From Fimenecus sp052298855 (GTDB lineage: Bacteria > Bacillota > Clostridia > Oscillospirales > Acutalibacteraceae): a stretch of DNA of 64,000 nucleotides. Both the position numbers and the translations under genes were made by a program. The stretch covers positions 135,688 to 199,687 of the forward strand of contig DAVZXP010000005.1 of assembly GCA_052298855.1 (NCBI GenBank). Reading direction: 5' to 3'. Of the stretch, positions 6,498 to 15,190 are shown in pieces (position 1 is the stretch's first letter; the number at the start of each line of letters is the position of its first letter). The notes beneath the pieces were generated by a model that searched no databases, was not told the origin of the DNA, and was given only the letters and a program-made list of their open reading frames with translations.

Positions 6498-7739
6498 TTG
6501 AATATCAAAGAAAACATCAGAATAGCAATATTCAGCATCAAGACCAATCTTATGCGCTCGTTGCTGACAATGCTCGGCATTATAATCGGCGTTGCCTCGG
6601 TTATTGCGGTAATCACGGTCGGTAACGGCGGCAGGGATTATATCGTCGGTATGATCAAGGATATGGGCTCGAACGCTATAACAATCGGTGTTGACGCTAC
6701 AACCGCTTCAAATTCCGACTATATCACGGACGGCGATATTGAAGCTATCAAGGCTCTTGACGCTGTTCAGTACGTTTCGCCGATGGTAATGTCAATGGGC
6801 TCACTCAATGCAGGCGACGAAACGGGAATCGGCTTGCTCATAGGCGGTAATGAGGAAATGCGTTACGTTATGAGCGGTGAATGTGTTTACGGCAGATATT
6901 ACACAAAGGCCGAAGCGGATTCGGGAAAGGCTGTATGCGTTATCGATATTTCAAGTGCCTTGCAGTTCTTCGGCAAGAAAAATTGCGTCGGCGAGTACAT
7001 TAACTACACCGCAAACGGAATTACCGTCAGCATAAAGGTTATCGGTGTTACGGATATGGCAAGTGCTTTTGGCTCGGACTCCGAAAAGATGCTTGAATCT
7101 ATGAAAGCTTTGGGCAATTCCACGCTTTCGGGCGGTATGATTATGGTGCCGACTAAATTTGCTACGAACGTTATCGGTATGAGTGACCGCTATGACACGA
7201 TTTATATTATAGCGAGTGACGAAAACGATCTTGATGCGGCAGGAAGTGCTGCACTTAACAGAATAAGAGCAAGGCATAACAACCACGATAAAGATGTATA
7301 TTTGCTTACAAATATGGCGACATATATCAATCTTTTGGATACGGTAATCAACGTGTTCACAATATTTATTGCCGCAGTCAGCGCAATTTCGCTTGTTGTC
7401 GGCGGTATCGGCGTAATGAACATAATGCTTGTTTCAATAACCGAGCGAACGAGGGAGATAGGTATTCGAAAGGCGCTCGGCGCAAAGACCTCGACTATAT
7501 TGTTCCAGTTCCTCACAGAGTCGATAATCCTTTGCGTAATCGGCGGTGCGATAGGTTTGCTGTTGGGTGTTTCGGGTGCGGCGCTTGTTTCGTCGATTAT
7601 GAAAATTCCGCTTGCCGTTAAAGCCTCAACCGTTGCGCTTGCAATCGGATTTTCAACTCTTATCGGTGTAGTGTTCGGTGTTTACCCTGCAAGACGGGCA
7701 GCAAAAATGCCACCTATCGAAGCTTTGAGAAGAGATTGA
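6498..7739 (+). CDS. MacB-type ABC transporter permease (no fused ATPase)
   Basis: The 413-residue protein has the MacB_PCD plus FtsX layout. Transmembrane helix 1 (about 20-45, RSLLTMLGIIIGVASVIAVI) is followed by a large extracytoplasmic domain (about 50-270), then three helices near 283-310, 335-360 and 373-397. The conserved loop NIMLVSITERTREIGIRKALGA is present. The ATP-binding domain that E. coli MacB has at its N-terminus is missing, and no separate ATPase gene is adjacent. TTG 6498 is preferred as start because AAGGTAGGTG lies just upstream. It forms an operon with the MacA-like gene and ends at a strong terminator. Substrate unknown (drug, peptide or lipid are possible). Confidence 0.88.
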   Translation: MNIKENIRIAIFSIKTNLMRSLLTMLGIIIGVASVIAVITVGNGGRDYIVGMIKDMGSNAITIGVDATTASNSDYITDGDIEAIKALDAVQYVSPMVMSMGSLNAGDETGIGLLIGGNEEMRYVMSGECVYGRYYTKAEADSGKAVCVIDISSALQFFGKKNCVGEYINYTANGITVSIKVIGVTDMASAFGSDSEKMLESMKALGNSTLSGGMIMVPTKFATNVIGMSDRYDTIYIIASDENDLDAAGSAALNRIRARHNNHDKDVYLLTNMATYINLLDTVINVFTIFIAAVSAISLVVGGIGVMNIMLVSITERTREIGIRKALGAKTSTILFQFLTESIILCVIGGAIGLLLGVSGAALVSSIMKIPLAVKASTVALAIGFSTLIGVVFGVYPARRAAKMPPIEALRRD

Positions 7740-7770
7740 CAGACGGCGAAATTTATATTTTTTATTATTT

Positions 7771-7802
7771 AACGGGTACTTTTACAAAGTACCCGTTTTT
7801 AA
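7771..7802 (+). terminator. Terminator of the MacA/MacB-like operon
   Basis: AACGGGTACT and AGTACCCGTT form a 10-bp stem with a 7-nt loop, followed by TTTTT. Confidence 0.85.
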
Positions 7803-8265
7803 TACCCTTTAGCCTCCCCAAATTTCCTCGTTCAGCGAAGAGCGTGGGCTTGCTCCCGCCCTACCACGTCGTCGTTTACGCCGTATCGTTCGCAACAGCC
7901 TTTGGCTGTTTCTCACTCACTATGCAACTCCTCCTCTTCCGCAAAAATCACGCTCGGCTCGCCTGTTCGGTTGTAAACGCCCTCGCAACGGCTCGCTGTC
8001 GCTACCGACTTTTGCGGATTTTGGACAACCGCATATTTAGGCTCCCTCTGACGGGCAACATATGCGACCGCCGCCTGTGACGGATAAAGGGAGCATCTGT
8101 TGGCGTAGCGGCCGATTTTGTGCGGCGCTCCAAGCCGCATAAACAAAATCGGGATACAGCAAGAGGGCAATAGTTGTCATTTTTCTGCGAAAAACGACAG
8201 CTCCATCGTCAGAGGGAGCTGTGTCGGACAACCGCAAGGGTTGTCCCTACGGTTGTGCGAATATT
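7803..8265. repeat. Mosaic repeat island A (REP-like and MITE-like hairpins)
   Basis: There is no credible gene here. The island contains a degenerate GTAG-footed GC-rich hairpin ending at 7865 (CTCCCGCCCTAC). Block X' (7913-8022) and block Y' (8036-8173) recur in inverted orientation at 35368-35476 and 34895-35030. A MITE-like end (TCATTTTTCTGCGAAAAACGA, 8179-8199) recurs near 63809, and there is a GGACAACCGCAAGGGTTGTCC hairpin (8225-8245). Short open frames across it are accidental: the same peptide strings appear wherever the block recurs. Confidence 0.8.
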
Positions 8266-8310
8266 TTAATATCATATCAGCCAAAAATTATCATACATCA
8301 ACAACAATAA

Positions 8311-8334
8311 AAAGGGCGAACTGTGTTCGCCCTT
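8311..8334 (-). terminator. REP-hairpin used as terminator of the M16 peptidase gene
   Basis: AAAGGGCGAAC-TG-TGTTCGCCCTTT includes the core of the REP family seen inside the RAYT gene, lengthened to an 11-bp stem. On the minus strand it is followed by a T tract. It lies 20 bp beyond the stop of the peptidase gene. The GTAG foot is lost. Confidence 0.75.
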
Positions 8335-8353
8335 TGATAAATTTAATTTATTG

Positions 8354-11227
8354 TTAAACCGAAAGTATTGTGTCGAGGTTGCATTTTTCGAGCTGTTCAC
8401 GGTTACCGACAACGCACACAGCAGGATTTTTATAGCACTCCTCAAGGCTTTCTGCGACCGCTTTCAAGTCATTGTGAGAAGTGGAAACAATCTGCTCCAT
8501 TCTCGTCTTTCTGTCCTTTTCGCTGACGCCTCTGAAATAGAGCCTGTCACCGAGCGCACCCTTTGCCCTCGGAGTGAGAACGGGAAGCGAATCGGCAACA
8601 GTACCGATAATAAAGCCTGTTATGTCGCTGTTTGCATCTGCAACACTTCTAAGATAATCAGGAGTTTTTTTGAAGCTCTCAAGCGAAGCCGAAACCGATG
8701 GGTCACGGTATGAATAACAAGAAACCGTACCTGACGGACGAACGACCATACCCGTACCGTAAGCGCCGCCCTGCATACGAATTACAGTCCACAAGTAGTT
8801 AAGGCTGACGATTTTTCCTGCAACGGACACGCTTCCGGCAGACGTTTTGCCGAGTTTTCTCAAATCGCCCGTCATAACCGCAAAAGACACATCTGCCGGA
8901 ATTGCAATTCCCTCTTTTCTTAATCCCCACGGCTCAATTTTGCCGTCGAGCGCTCCGTCTGATTTTTCAGGGAGAGTGCTTGCAATTTCGTTTACGATTT
9001 TTTCTACGCTTTCGGGTGTACCCGTTATGCTGACGGTCAGCTTTTCACGGCAAATTATCTTACCGAACAGAGCGTTGATTTTCTTGCAAAATTCCTCTGC
9101 CGACCAATTTTCCTGCATATTTTTAAGCCAATTATAGTATTCAAAGCCGTAATTGCACTCGGAAATTACACCGCCCTTTGAAAGCTGTGCGGCAGTTCTG
9201 CCCATTGCGACCTGTGAGCCGCTGACGAGAATGCTCTGAAGCAGCTCCATTCTGTTTTGACAGAGCAGTGAAAAAGCGTCCTCGCCGTTTGAAAAATCGG
9301 TTGTTGTAAGCACCTCGCCGATAAGCTGTATCGCCTTTTCGACGTTCTTTTCCATTGCCGAGAAATTAACGTGAAAATAAGCAGAGCAGTCCGTACTGCC
9401 GTCCTTTTCATAGCAGGAAACGGTGCTTGAAACACTGCCGCAAAGGGTTCTTTTAAGCGTCAAAAGTTCTTCCGGCGAATGTTTTTCGGTTGCAAGTTCG
9501 CCCAAAAGTGAAGTTGCAAATGACAAAGCCGATATTTCGTTTTCGGTGCAACCGTTTGCGTCAAAATAAAGATTTACATAGACAATTCCGTTGCTGTTTA
9601 TCTTATGCACAAGCGTAGGGATATTGCCTACCGTGATTTTCTCCGTCGGTATTGCCTCGGGTTGAGCCTTTATGTCTTGAAGTGTAAGCCTCGGCAAAGT
9701 GGCAACAGCATCTTCTGTGTCGGGAGTATCCTGCCAAAGTGCAAGCCTTTCGCACTCTTTTTCTACCCTCTCCCAATCCTCGTCATCAAAGCGCTCCGAC
9801 GTTTTTTTAAGACGTTCCGTTTCCTCTGCTCTTATCTTATCGCCTACGGTTTTTGACGGCACAAGCATAACCTTACAGCGGTGCGGATTTTCAATGAATT
9901 CCTCTTTGATGATCTTCTCAAAATAACCCTCGTCAATCTTTGCACGAAGATTTTTGAAAAGCTCGCCGACCTCAAGATTTTTCTCGGGCTTTCCGCCGTA
10001 AAGCCAGCTGTCTAAAATATCCATTCCGAAAACCAAGCCCTGCGGATAGCTTCCGTAGTCCTTTTCACGCATTTGGAATTCAAGATATGTCAAAGCCGCT
10101 TCGAGCTGATTGCGGTCAATTCCGTTTTCGGCAAGTTCCGAAAGAGTATCGAAAATTCTCTTTTCAATCTCGTCGGCATCCTCTTTTTTGAGGTTTTGCA
10201 CCTTGATTGTAAGCTGAGGCTGTAAAACAATTTCGGGCATGTCAACGCTGACCGCTTCGGCAAGTGAGTCGCCTAAAATACAGGCGTTAAGAGGAGATTT
10301 TACGCTTCCGCAAAGCACGTCCGAAAGTGCTCTGACAGCCACGATTTTTTCTGTATCGGAAAAGTCGCCTACTACCCTGCCCCACGCAAGAATGTATCTG
10401 TTATCTGCGTTTTCGTCGGGAGAAATTTCATATTCGGTCACGATTTCTCCTGCATCAACAGCCTTTTGAAGCTCGGGCAATTCGACTCTTTCGCCTGCCG
10501 GAATATTCTCAAGATATTCATCGTTAATAATTTTCAAAACAGCGTCAATATCCATTTTACCGTCAAGGATTATGAATGCATTTGACGGAGAATAATGCTT
10601 TTTATGTGCCGCTATAAAGCTTTCATAGGTAAGCTCGGGTATGCTCTTGGGGTCGCCGCCCGAAACATAGCCGTATGCGTTATCGGGGAAAAGCGCCTTG
10701 CTCATTACGGTTTCAAGCTTTGCGTCGGGATCTGCAAAAACGCCTTTCATCTCATTGAAAACAACGCCCTTATATAAGAGTTCGCCGTTCTCGCCCTTTT
10801 CATAGTGCCAGCCCTCTTGACGGAAGCACTCGGGATTTTGATATATCGCAGGATAAAAAACGGCGTCGAGGTAAACCCTCATAAGGTTTATAAAATCCTT
10901 GCCGTTTTTACTGCTTATCGGATAAAAGGTCTTGTCCGAAAAGGTCATTGCGTTCAAAAATGTGTTCATCGAGCTTTTGAGAAGCTCAACAAACGGGTCC
11001 TTAACAGGATAATTCTTTGAACCGCACAAAACCGAGTGTTCGATTATATGGAACACGCCCGTATCGTCCTCGGGAAATGTCGGGAATGCAATACCGAAGG
11101 TCTTGTTTTCCTCGTCCCTGTCAAGCCAAAGGAGCTTGAGCCCTGTCTTTTCGTGCACCATCTCGTACATATCGGCTTTAAGCTCGCCGAGGTGCTCTTT
11201 TCTTAACTGTTTGAAACCGTGAGCCAT
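8354..11227 (-). CDS. M16C-family (insulinase/PreP-like) zinc metallopeptidase
   Basis: This protein of about 957 residues is a full-length M16C peptidase of the presequence-protease type. The inverted zinc motif H-x-x-E-H is HIIEH at residues 60-64, followed by SVLCGSKNYPVKDPF, typical of the family. A second Glu ligand is expected about 75 residues later in the conserved helix. Two M16 halves are joined by a long linker (middle about 430-520). These enzymes clear small unfolded peptides inside the cell, and no signal peptide is seen. ATG 11227 behind AGGAG is preferred over an in-frame TTG at 11257 that would overlap the FTR-like gene. It is the last gene of a GH2, FTR-like, M16 run and ends at a REP-derived terminator. 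Confidence 0.9.
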   Translation of the reverse strand: MAHGFKQLRKEHLGELKADMYEMVHEKTGLKLLWLDRDEENKTFGIAFPTFPEDDTGVFHIIEHSVLCGSKNYPVKDPFVELLKSSMNTFLNAMTFSDKTFYPISSKNGKDFINLMRVYLDAVFYPAIYQNPECFRQEGWHYEKGENGELLYKGVVFNEMKGVFADPDAKLETVMSKALFPDNAYGYVSGGDPKSIPELTYESFIAAHKKHYSPSNAFIILDGKMDIDAVLKIINDEYLENIPAGERVELPELQKAVDAGEIVTEYEISPDENADNRYILAWGRVVGDFSDTEKIVAVRALSDVLCGSVKSPLNACILGDSLAEAVSVDMPEIVLQPQLTIKVQNLKKEDADEIEKRIFDTLSELAENGIDRNQLEAALTYLEFQMREKDYGSYPQGLVFGMDILDSWLYGGKPEKNLEVGELFKNLRAKIDEGYFEKIIKEEFIENPHRCKVMLVPSKTVGDKIRAEETERLKKTSERFDDEDWERVEKECERLALWQDTPDTEDAVATLPRLTLQDIKAQPEAIPTEKITVGNIPTLVHKINSNGIVYVNLYFDANGCTENEISALSFATSLLGELATEKHSPEELLTLKRTLCGSVSSTVSCYEKDGSTDCSAYFHVNFSAMEKNVEKAIQLIGEVLTTTDFSNGEDAFSLLCQNRMELLQSILVSGSQVAMGRTAAQLSKGGVISECNYGFEYYNWLKNMQENWSAEEFCKKINALFGKIICREKLTVSITGTPESVEKIVNEIASTLPEKSDGALDGKIEPWGLRKEGIAIPADVSFAVMTGDLRKLGKTSAGSVSVAGKIVSLNYLWTVIRMQGGAYGTGMVVRPSGTVSCYSYRDPSVSASLESFKKTPDYLRSVADANSDITGFIIGTVADSLPVLTPRAKGALGDRLYFRGVSEKDRKTRMEQIVSTSHNDLKAVAESLEECYKNPAVCVVGNREQLEKCNLDTILSV

Positions 11228-11253
11228 TTTATTTTCATATCTCCTATCAATTA

Positions 11254-11457
11254 TCAATCTTTCTCTTTATAGTAGAGCTTGCAATGGCAATACCCCTCAA
11301 AATCGGGGTCTGCTATCTGATTGCGAAACTCCTCGCAGATACATTTATACTTTTCATCCTTGCCTATTCTGCAAGGGCAATAGCCGCCCTTTTTCTTCAA
11401 GCCCTCTTTTATCGTTTTGACGATTTCCTCGTCTGAATTAAGTCTGACCTTTGCCAT
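11254..11457 (-). CDS. Ferredoxin-thioredoxin reductase catalytic-chain-like Fe-S protein
   Basis: The 67-residue protein carries the six cysteines of the FTR beta chain in three pairs: CPC at 27-29, CIC at 39-41 and CHC at 57-59, with the family pattern F-x-x-Q and GYCHCKLY. In FTR these hold a 4Fe-4S cluster and an adjacent redox-active disulfide. The usual variable chain, ferredoxin and thioredoxin genes are not nearby, so the electron donor and target are unknown. The spacing between the first two pairs (9 residues) is shorter than in plant and cyanobacterial FTR. It follows the GH2 gene by 15 bp and is probably cotranscribed with it and the peptidase. Confidence 0.8.
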   Translation of the reverse strand: MAKVRLNSDEEIVKTIKEGLKKKGGYCPCRIGKDEKYKCICEEFRNQIADPDFEGYCHCKLYYKEKD

Positions 11458-11472
11458 AATATCGCCCCTTTA

Positions 11473-13680
11473 TTACTTTTTCTTTTTAACCTTATTGAGA
11501 ATTGCGTTCATTCTAAGGATTTCCTCTTTAGTGAACTTTCCGCCCATCATCGAAACTGCTCTTTTCACGGTAAAGCCGTAAGCGAGCTTTAGCATACCCG
11601 TATTGAAGCTGAAGCCTGCAAAGCTTGCGCCTTTCTTCTTCTTTTTATCGCCCTTTTCTTTCGGCTTATCATCCTTTAATGCGCCGAGCATTATTTTGCC
11701 TATTCGAAGCATTGCGATTTTACCGCCGAGCGTTGACATAATATCGCCGATAGTATCGTTTACCGAGTAGTAGCCTGTCGGGGTTTCAATCTCAAACCAG
11801 TTTATGACCGCCCCCTCTTCTTTCATTCGGTAAGCCTCGTTGAATTTATCAACCTTTCTGATATGGCTTTCGTCGGTTAGTTCTCCCGCCTTTGCTAATA
11901 TAACCGACTCGCCGACGTTCGCAATTTCAAACTTGAAGAACGGATATTTGCCCTTTTTCCGGACTCCGACGCTCTCTCCGTTTACAAAAAGCTCAACCTC
12001 ATCAAGATTTGAGTAAACGGTAACGCTCGTCCTATCCTCTACCCTGTCAACATAACGCTTTGAGCAAATATGAAGCACAGGCTCACTCGAAAGCCATGCC
12101 TTGTATGCGTAAAAGCTGTCTTTTTTATATTTTCTGTCAAAGGTAACAAGTCCCTTGTGGTTCATACCGTTTTCGCCGCCCTCGGCTCTTGCGTCTGCGG
12201 CAAAATCAAACATATTCCAAACATGAGTTGCCCAAAGATACGGTCTGTCGATTATCTGCTTTATAACCTCTTCATGATAATAAGCCTGATATTCCTCGGT
12301 ATAATCGCCCTGCTCGGGAGTGCTTGTGTGCCAATTCAGCGCCTCACAGCCGTACTCGCTGATACCGATAGGCTTATTCGGATATTTCTTATGGAATTTG
12401 TCAAACCACGGGCCGTACATATCGACCTTTCCGCCGTACCATCCGAAATAATGGTTATATGAAACAATGTCGCTTATATGGACGTATTCGTCGTCAATCG
12501 GGCACATCGTAACAACCGCCACGGTAGTAGGTCTTGTGCTGTCAAGCGAATGTGCAAGCGAATTTAACATACGGTGATTGTCAACAACGGACTTTCCGCT
12601 ACCTGCCATAGTAATTTCATTTGAAAGTCCCCAGACGACTATCGACGGGTGATTATAGTTTTGATAAATAAGCTCGGTCATTTGAGTTTTGGTATTTTCG
12701 ACGCCGTTTTCAAGGTGCTTTGAAATATACGGAATTTCCGCCCATACGACCATTCCTCGTTCATCACAGAGGTCATAAAACTCCTGTGCGTGCTGATAAT
12801 GAGCAAGTCTTATTGTGTTAGCACCCATTTCGCAGATTAAATCCATATCCTCTTTATGGTGCTCATACGAAAGAGCGTTACCGATTTCGGGTCTGTCCTG
12901 ATGCCTTGAAACACCTCTCAACGGATAAACCTCGCCATTGAGGATAAAGCCTTTTTCCGCATCGATTTTGAATGAACGGATACCGAATTTTGTCGAAACC
13001 TCGTCCTCGACAACGCCGTCAACCACAAGCTGTGCGGTTGCGGTATACAAGAACGGGTCTTTAGTTCCGTTCCACAAATGAGGGTTCTCAATTTCAAAGG
13101 TAACGTCGTTTCCGACAAGCTCTTTTCCGTCAACAAAAACGTGAATTTCGCCCAATCCTTGTGTAAAGGTCTTTACATTTACACTTGCGATATTTCCTTT
13201 AATATCAGGGGTTACGGCGATTGCGTTTGAGCCGAAGCGGTCAAGACTGAAATGATTGTGAGAAACGCCTATCAAGGTTACGCTTCTGTAAATTCCGCCG
13301 TAAAAAGTGAAGTCTGCCTGCTGCGGATAGACAAAATCATTGGGGGAATTATCGACCTCAACCTTGATTTTATTCTCATCTTTGATGTTTTCGAGCCTAA
13401 CCCTGAACGCAGAATATCCGCCGTGATGCGTCGTGAGCTTTTCGCCGTTAAAATAGACTGTCGCAGAGGAATTTACGCCGTCAAACTGAAGATAAAATTC
13501 CTCGCCCGACGGAAAATCCTCCCTTTTCAAAGTCTTTTCATAGGTGCAGATGCCACGGAAATAATCATTTCCGCCGTCCTGTCCGTCCTTGCCGTTCCAG
13601 GTGTGCGGCAAATCGAGCGTTACGCACTCGCCCTGCTTTATAAAGTCCCATTGGGAGTTGATATTTTTCGTCTCTCTCAT
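11473..13680 (-). CDS. GH2-family glycoside hydrolase (beta-galactosidase/glucuronidase-like)
   Basis: About 735 residues with the GH2 order: sugar-binding jelly roll (about 1-140, with LPHTWN), immunoglobulin-like domain (about 145-245), then a TIM barrel. The acid/base Glu lies in WGLSNEIT (about 355) and the nucleophile Glu in GISEYGCEA (about 441). RGVSRHQDRPEIGNAL marks the start of the barrel. No signal peptide is visible, so it should act on imported oligosaccharide. The C-terminus ends in a Lys-rich segment and a small helical tail not typical of GH2. I chose ATG 13680 because GAGGTG lies 7 bp upstream. An earlier ATG at 13695 has no RBS. Exact substrate cannot be read. Confidence 0.88.
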   Translation of the reverse strand: MRETKNINSQWDFIKQGECVTLDLPHTWNGKDGQDGGNDYFRGICTYEKTLKREDFPSGEEFYLQFDGVNSSATVYFNGEKLTTHHGGYSAFRVRLENIKDENKIKVEVDNSPNDFVYPQQADFTFYGGIYRSVTLIGVSHNHFSLDRFGSNAIAVTPDIKGNIASVNVKTFTQGLGEIHVFVDGKELVGNDVTFEIENPHLWNGTKDPFLYTATAQLVVDGVVEDEVSTKFGIRSFKIDAEKGFILNGEVYPLRGVSRHQDRPEIGNALSYEHHKEDMDLICEMGANTIRLAHYQHAQEFYDLCDERGMVVWAEIPYISKHLENGVENTKTQMTELIYQNYNHPSIVVWGLSNEITMAGSGKSVVDNHRMLNSLAHSLDSTRPTTVAVVTMCPIDDEYVHISDIVSYNHYFGWYGGKVDMYGPWFDKFHKKYPNKPIGISEYGCEALNWHTSTPEQGDYTEEYQAYYHEEVIKQIIDRPYLWATHVWNMFDFAADARAEGGENGMNHKGLVTFDRKYKKDSFYAYKAWLSSEPVLHICSKRYVDRVEDRTSVTVYSNLDEVELFVNGESVGVRKKGKYPFFKFEIANVGESVILAKAGELTDESHIRKVDKFNEAYRMKEEGAVINWFEIETPTGYYSVNDTIGDIMSTLGGKIAMLRIGKIMLGALKDDKPKEKGDKKKKKGASFAGFSFNTGMLKLAYGFTVKRAVSMMGGKFTKEEILRMNAILNKVKKKK

Positions 13681-13844
13681 AATACGGCACCTCATTAAAA
13701 ATTATAATTTAAGTATAGCACAATTTCCGTTTATGCTCAACTTATATAACTATATTTTTACTCCTTATTAACATTTAATTCTCTTATTGACTCAAATGCG
13801 TAAAAACATTATAATATTTACGACTTCAAGAAAGGAGAATCGTT

Positions 13845-14999
13845 ATGAATACAAACATTTCAAACGACATTAAATATATCGGAGTAAACGACCGTGACAT
13901 TACGCTTTTTGAGGGCCAATACCCCATTAAAAACGGTATGGCTTATAACTCTTATGTGATTTTTGACGAAAAAATTGCAGTAACAGATTCCGTTGATAAA
14001 ATAGCAGTTTCAAGATGGCTTGAAAAGCTTGAAAGTGAACTTTGCGGCAGAAAGGTTGATTATCTCATAGTTCAGCACCTTGAGCCTGACCATTCGGCAG
14101 GCATTGACGCACTTTCGGAGAAATTCCCCGAAATGAAGGTTGTCTGCTCGGCAGGCGCATTGAAAATGCTCCCGAATTTCTGTGATGTGAGCCTTGACAG
14201 AGTTATGACTGTTAAGGAAAAAGACACTCTCTGCTTGGGTAAGCACACACTTACATTTGTTATGGCGCCGATGGTGCATTGGCCCGAGGTTATGGTAACG
14301 TATGACAGCACGGACAAGGTGCTTTTCTCTGCCGACGGCTTCGGAAAATTCGGCACGGTTGACGCCGACGAGAATTGGACGGACGAGGCGAGAAGATACT
14401 ATATAAATATCGTGGGTAAATACGGAAAGCAGGTTCAGGCGCTTCTCAAAAAGGCTTCGGCACTTGAAATTAACACAATTTGCCCCTTGCACGGTCCTGT
14501 TTTGACAGACACAATCGGCGAAGTGTTAAGGCTTTATGACCTTTGGTCGTCATACTCTCCCGAAAAGAAAGGTGTGCTTATTGCCTGTGCTTCAATTCAC
14601 GGAAACACCCTCAAGGCGGCTGATGAATTAAAGACAATGCTTGAAGCAAAGGGCGAAAGCGTTGTCCTCTTTGACCTTACAAAGGGCGATATTTCCGAGT
14701 GTGTTTCGCTTTGCTTCTGCTATGACAGAATTGTGTTTATGGCTTCAAGCTATGATGCGGGCGTGTTTACACCTATGAGCGACTTGCTTCACCATCTTCA
14801 GTCAAAGTCGTTCCAAAACAGAACGGTTGCTCTTTGTGAAAATGCAAGCTGGGCACCGTCGGGAATAAGAACAATGAAATCAGAGCTTGAAAAGTGCGCT
14901 AACATCACAATTCTTGACAAAACGGTTTCAATAAAGACAAGGCTTTCCGACGCATCCCGTTCGGAACTTCAGGAGCTTGCAGATGAAATTTCAAAATAA
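13845..14999 (+). CDS. Flavodiiron protein (FprA-type oxygen/NO reductase)
   Basis: The 384-residue protein joins a metallo-beta-lactamase-like diiron domain (about 1-250) to a flavodoxin domain (about 252-384). Diiron ligands are visible in QHLEPDHSAG (about 77-86), in MVHWPE (about 145) and in SADGFGKFG, with a later His in CPLHGP. The flavodoxin part begins GVLIACASIHGNT, the FMN phosphate loop. These cytosolic enzymes reduce O2 or NO to protect strict anaerobes and normally take electrons from rubredoxin, which is not encoded here. It has a strong RBS (AAAGGAG) and its own terminator, so it is probably monocistronic. Confidence 0.92.
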   Translation: MNTNISNDIKYIGVNDRDITLFEGQYPIKNGMAYNSYVIFDEKIAVTDSVDKIAVSRWLEKLESELCGRKVDYLIVQHLEPDHSAGIDALSEKFPEMKVVCSAGALKMLPNFCDVSLDRVMTVKEKDTLCLGKHTLTFVMAPMVHWPEVMVTYDSTDKVLFSADGFGKFGTVDADENWTDEARRYYINIVGKYGKQVQALLKKASALEINTICPLHGPVLTDTIGEVLRLYDLWSSYSPEKKGVLIACASIHGNTLKAADELKTMLEAKGESVVLFDLTKGDISECVSLCFCYDRIVFMASSYDAGVFTPMSDLLHHLQSKSFQNRTVALCENASWAPSGIRTMKSELEKCANITILDKTVSIKTRLSDASRSELQELADEISK

Positions 15000-15017
15000 G
15001 CATAAATAATCGATTTT

Positions 15018-15050
15018 AAGCGTGTACGGTGCTTCGTGCACGCTTTTTTT
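15018..15050 (+). terminator. Terminator of the flavodiiron gene
   Basis: AAGCGTG and CACGCTT form a 7-bp stem followed by an unbroken T run. Confidence 0.75.
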
Positions 15051-15105
15051 ATGCAAATTATATTATAATGCACAATAAATATTGTGTATTTTTACCTTTT
15101 TGCTA

Positions 15106-15134
15106 TTGACGAGTTAGCCGCCGCTAACTATAAT
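15106..15134 (+). promoter_or_regulatory. Promoter of the ABC transporter with an operator filling the spacer
   Basis: TTGACG, exactly 17 bp, then TATAAT. The spacer is the palindrome 15112-15129 almost base for base, so a repressor bound there would sit between the -35 and -10 boxes. Confidence 0.8.
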
Positions 15135-15154
15135 ATAGTTAGCAGTTGCTAACT
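15112..15154. promoter_or_regulatory. Two AGTTAGC-N4-GCTAACT operators
   Basis: Perfect 7-bp half-sites occur at 15112-15129 and 15137-15154, 25 bp centre to centre. The first lies in the promoter spacer and the second at the expected transcription start. No regulator gene is adjacent, so the cognate repressor is encoded elsewhere. Confidence 0.8.
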
Positions 15155-15190
15155 AATGTTTATATGTTAAAAATAAAGGAGAAGAAAATT

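Noticed and set aside
7736..8237. Several overlapping open frames across repeat island A
   Set aside because: The same peptide strings reappear in islands B and C wherever the repeat blocks recur. They have no RBS and no conservation expected of protein.
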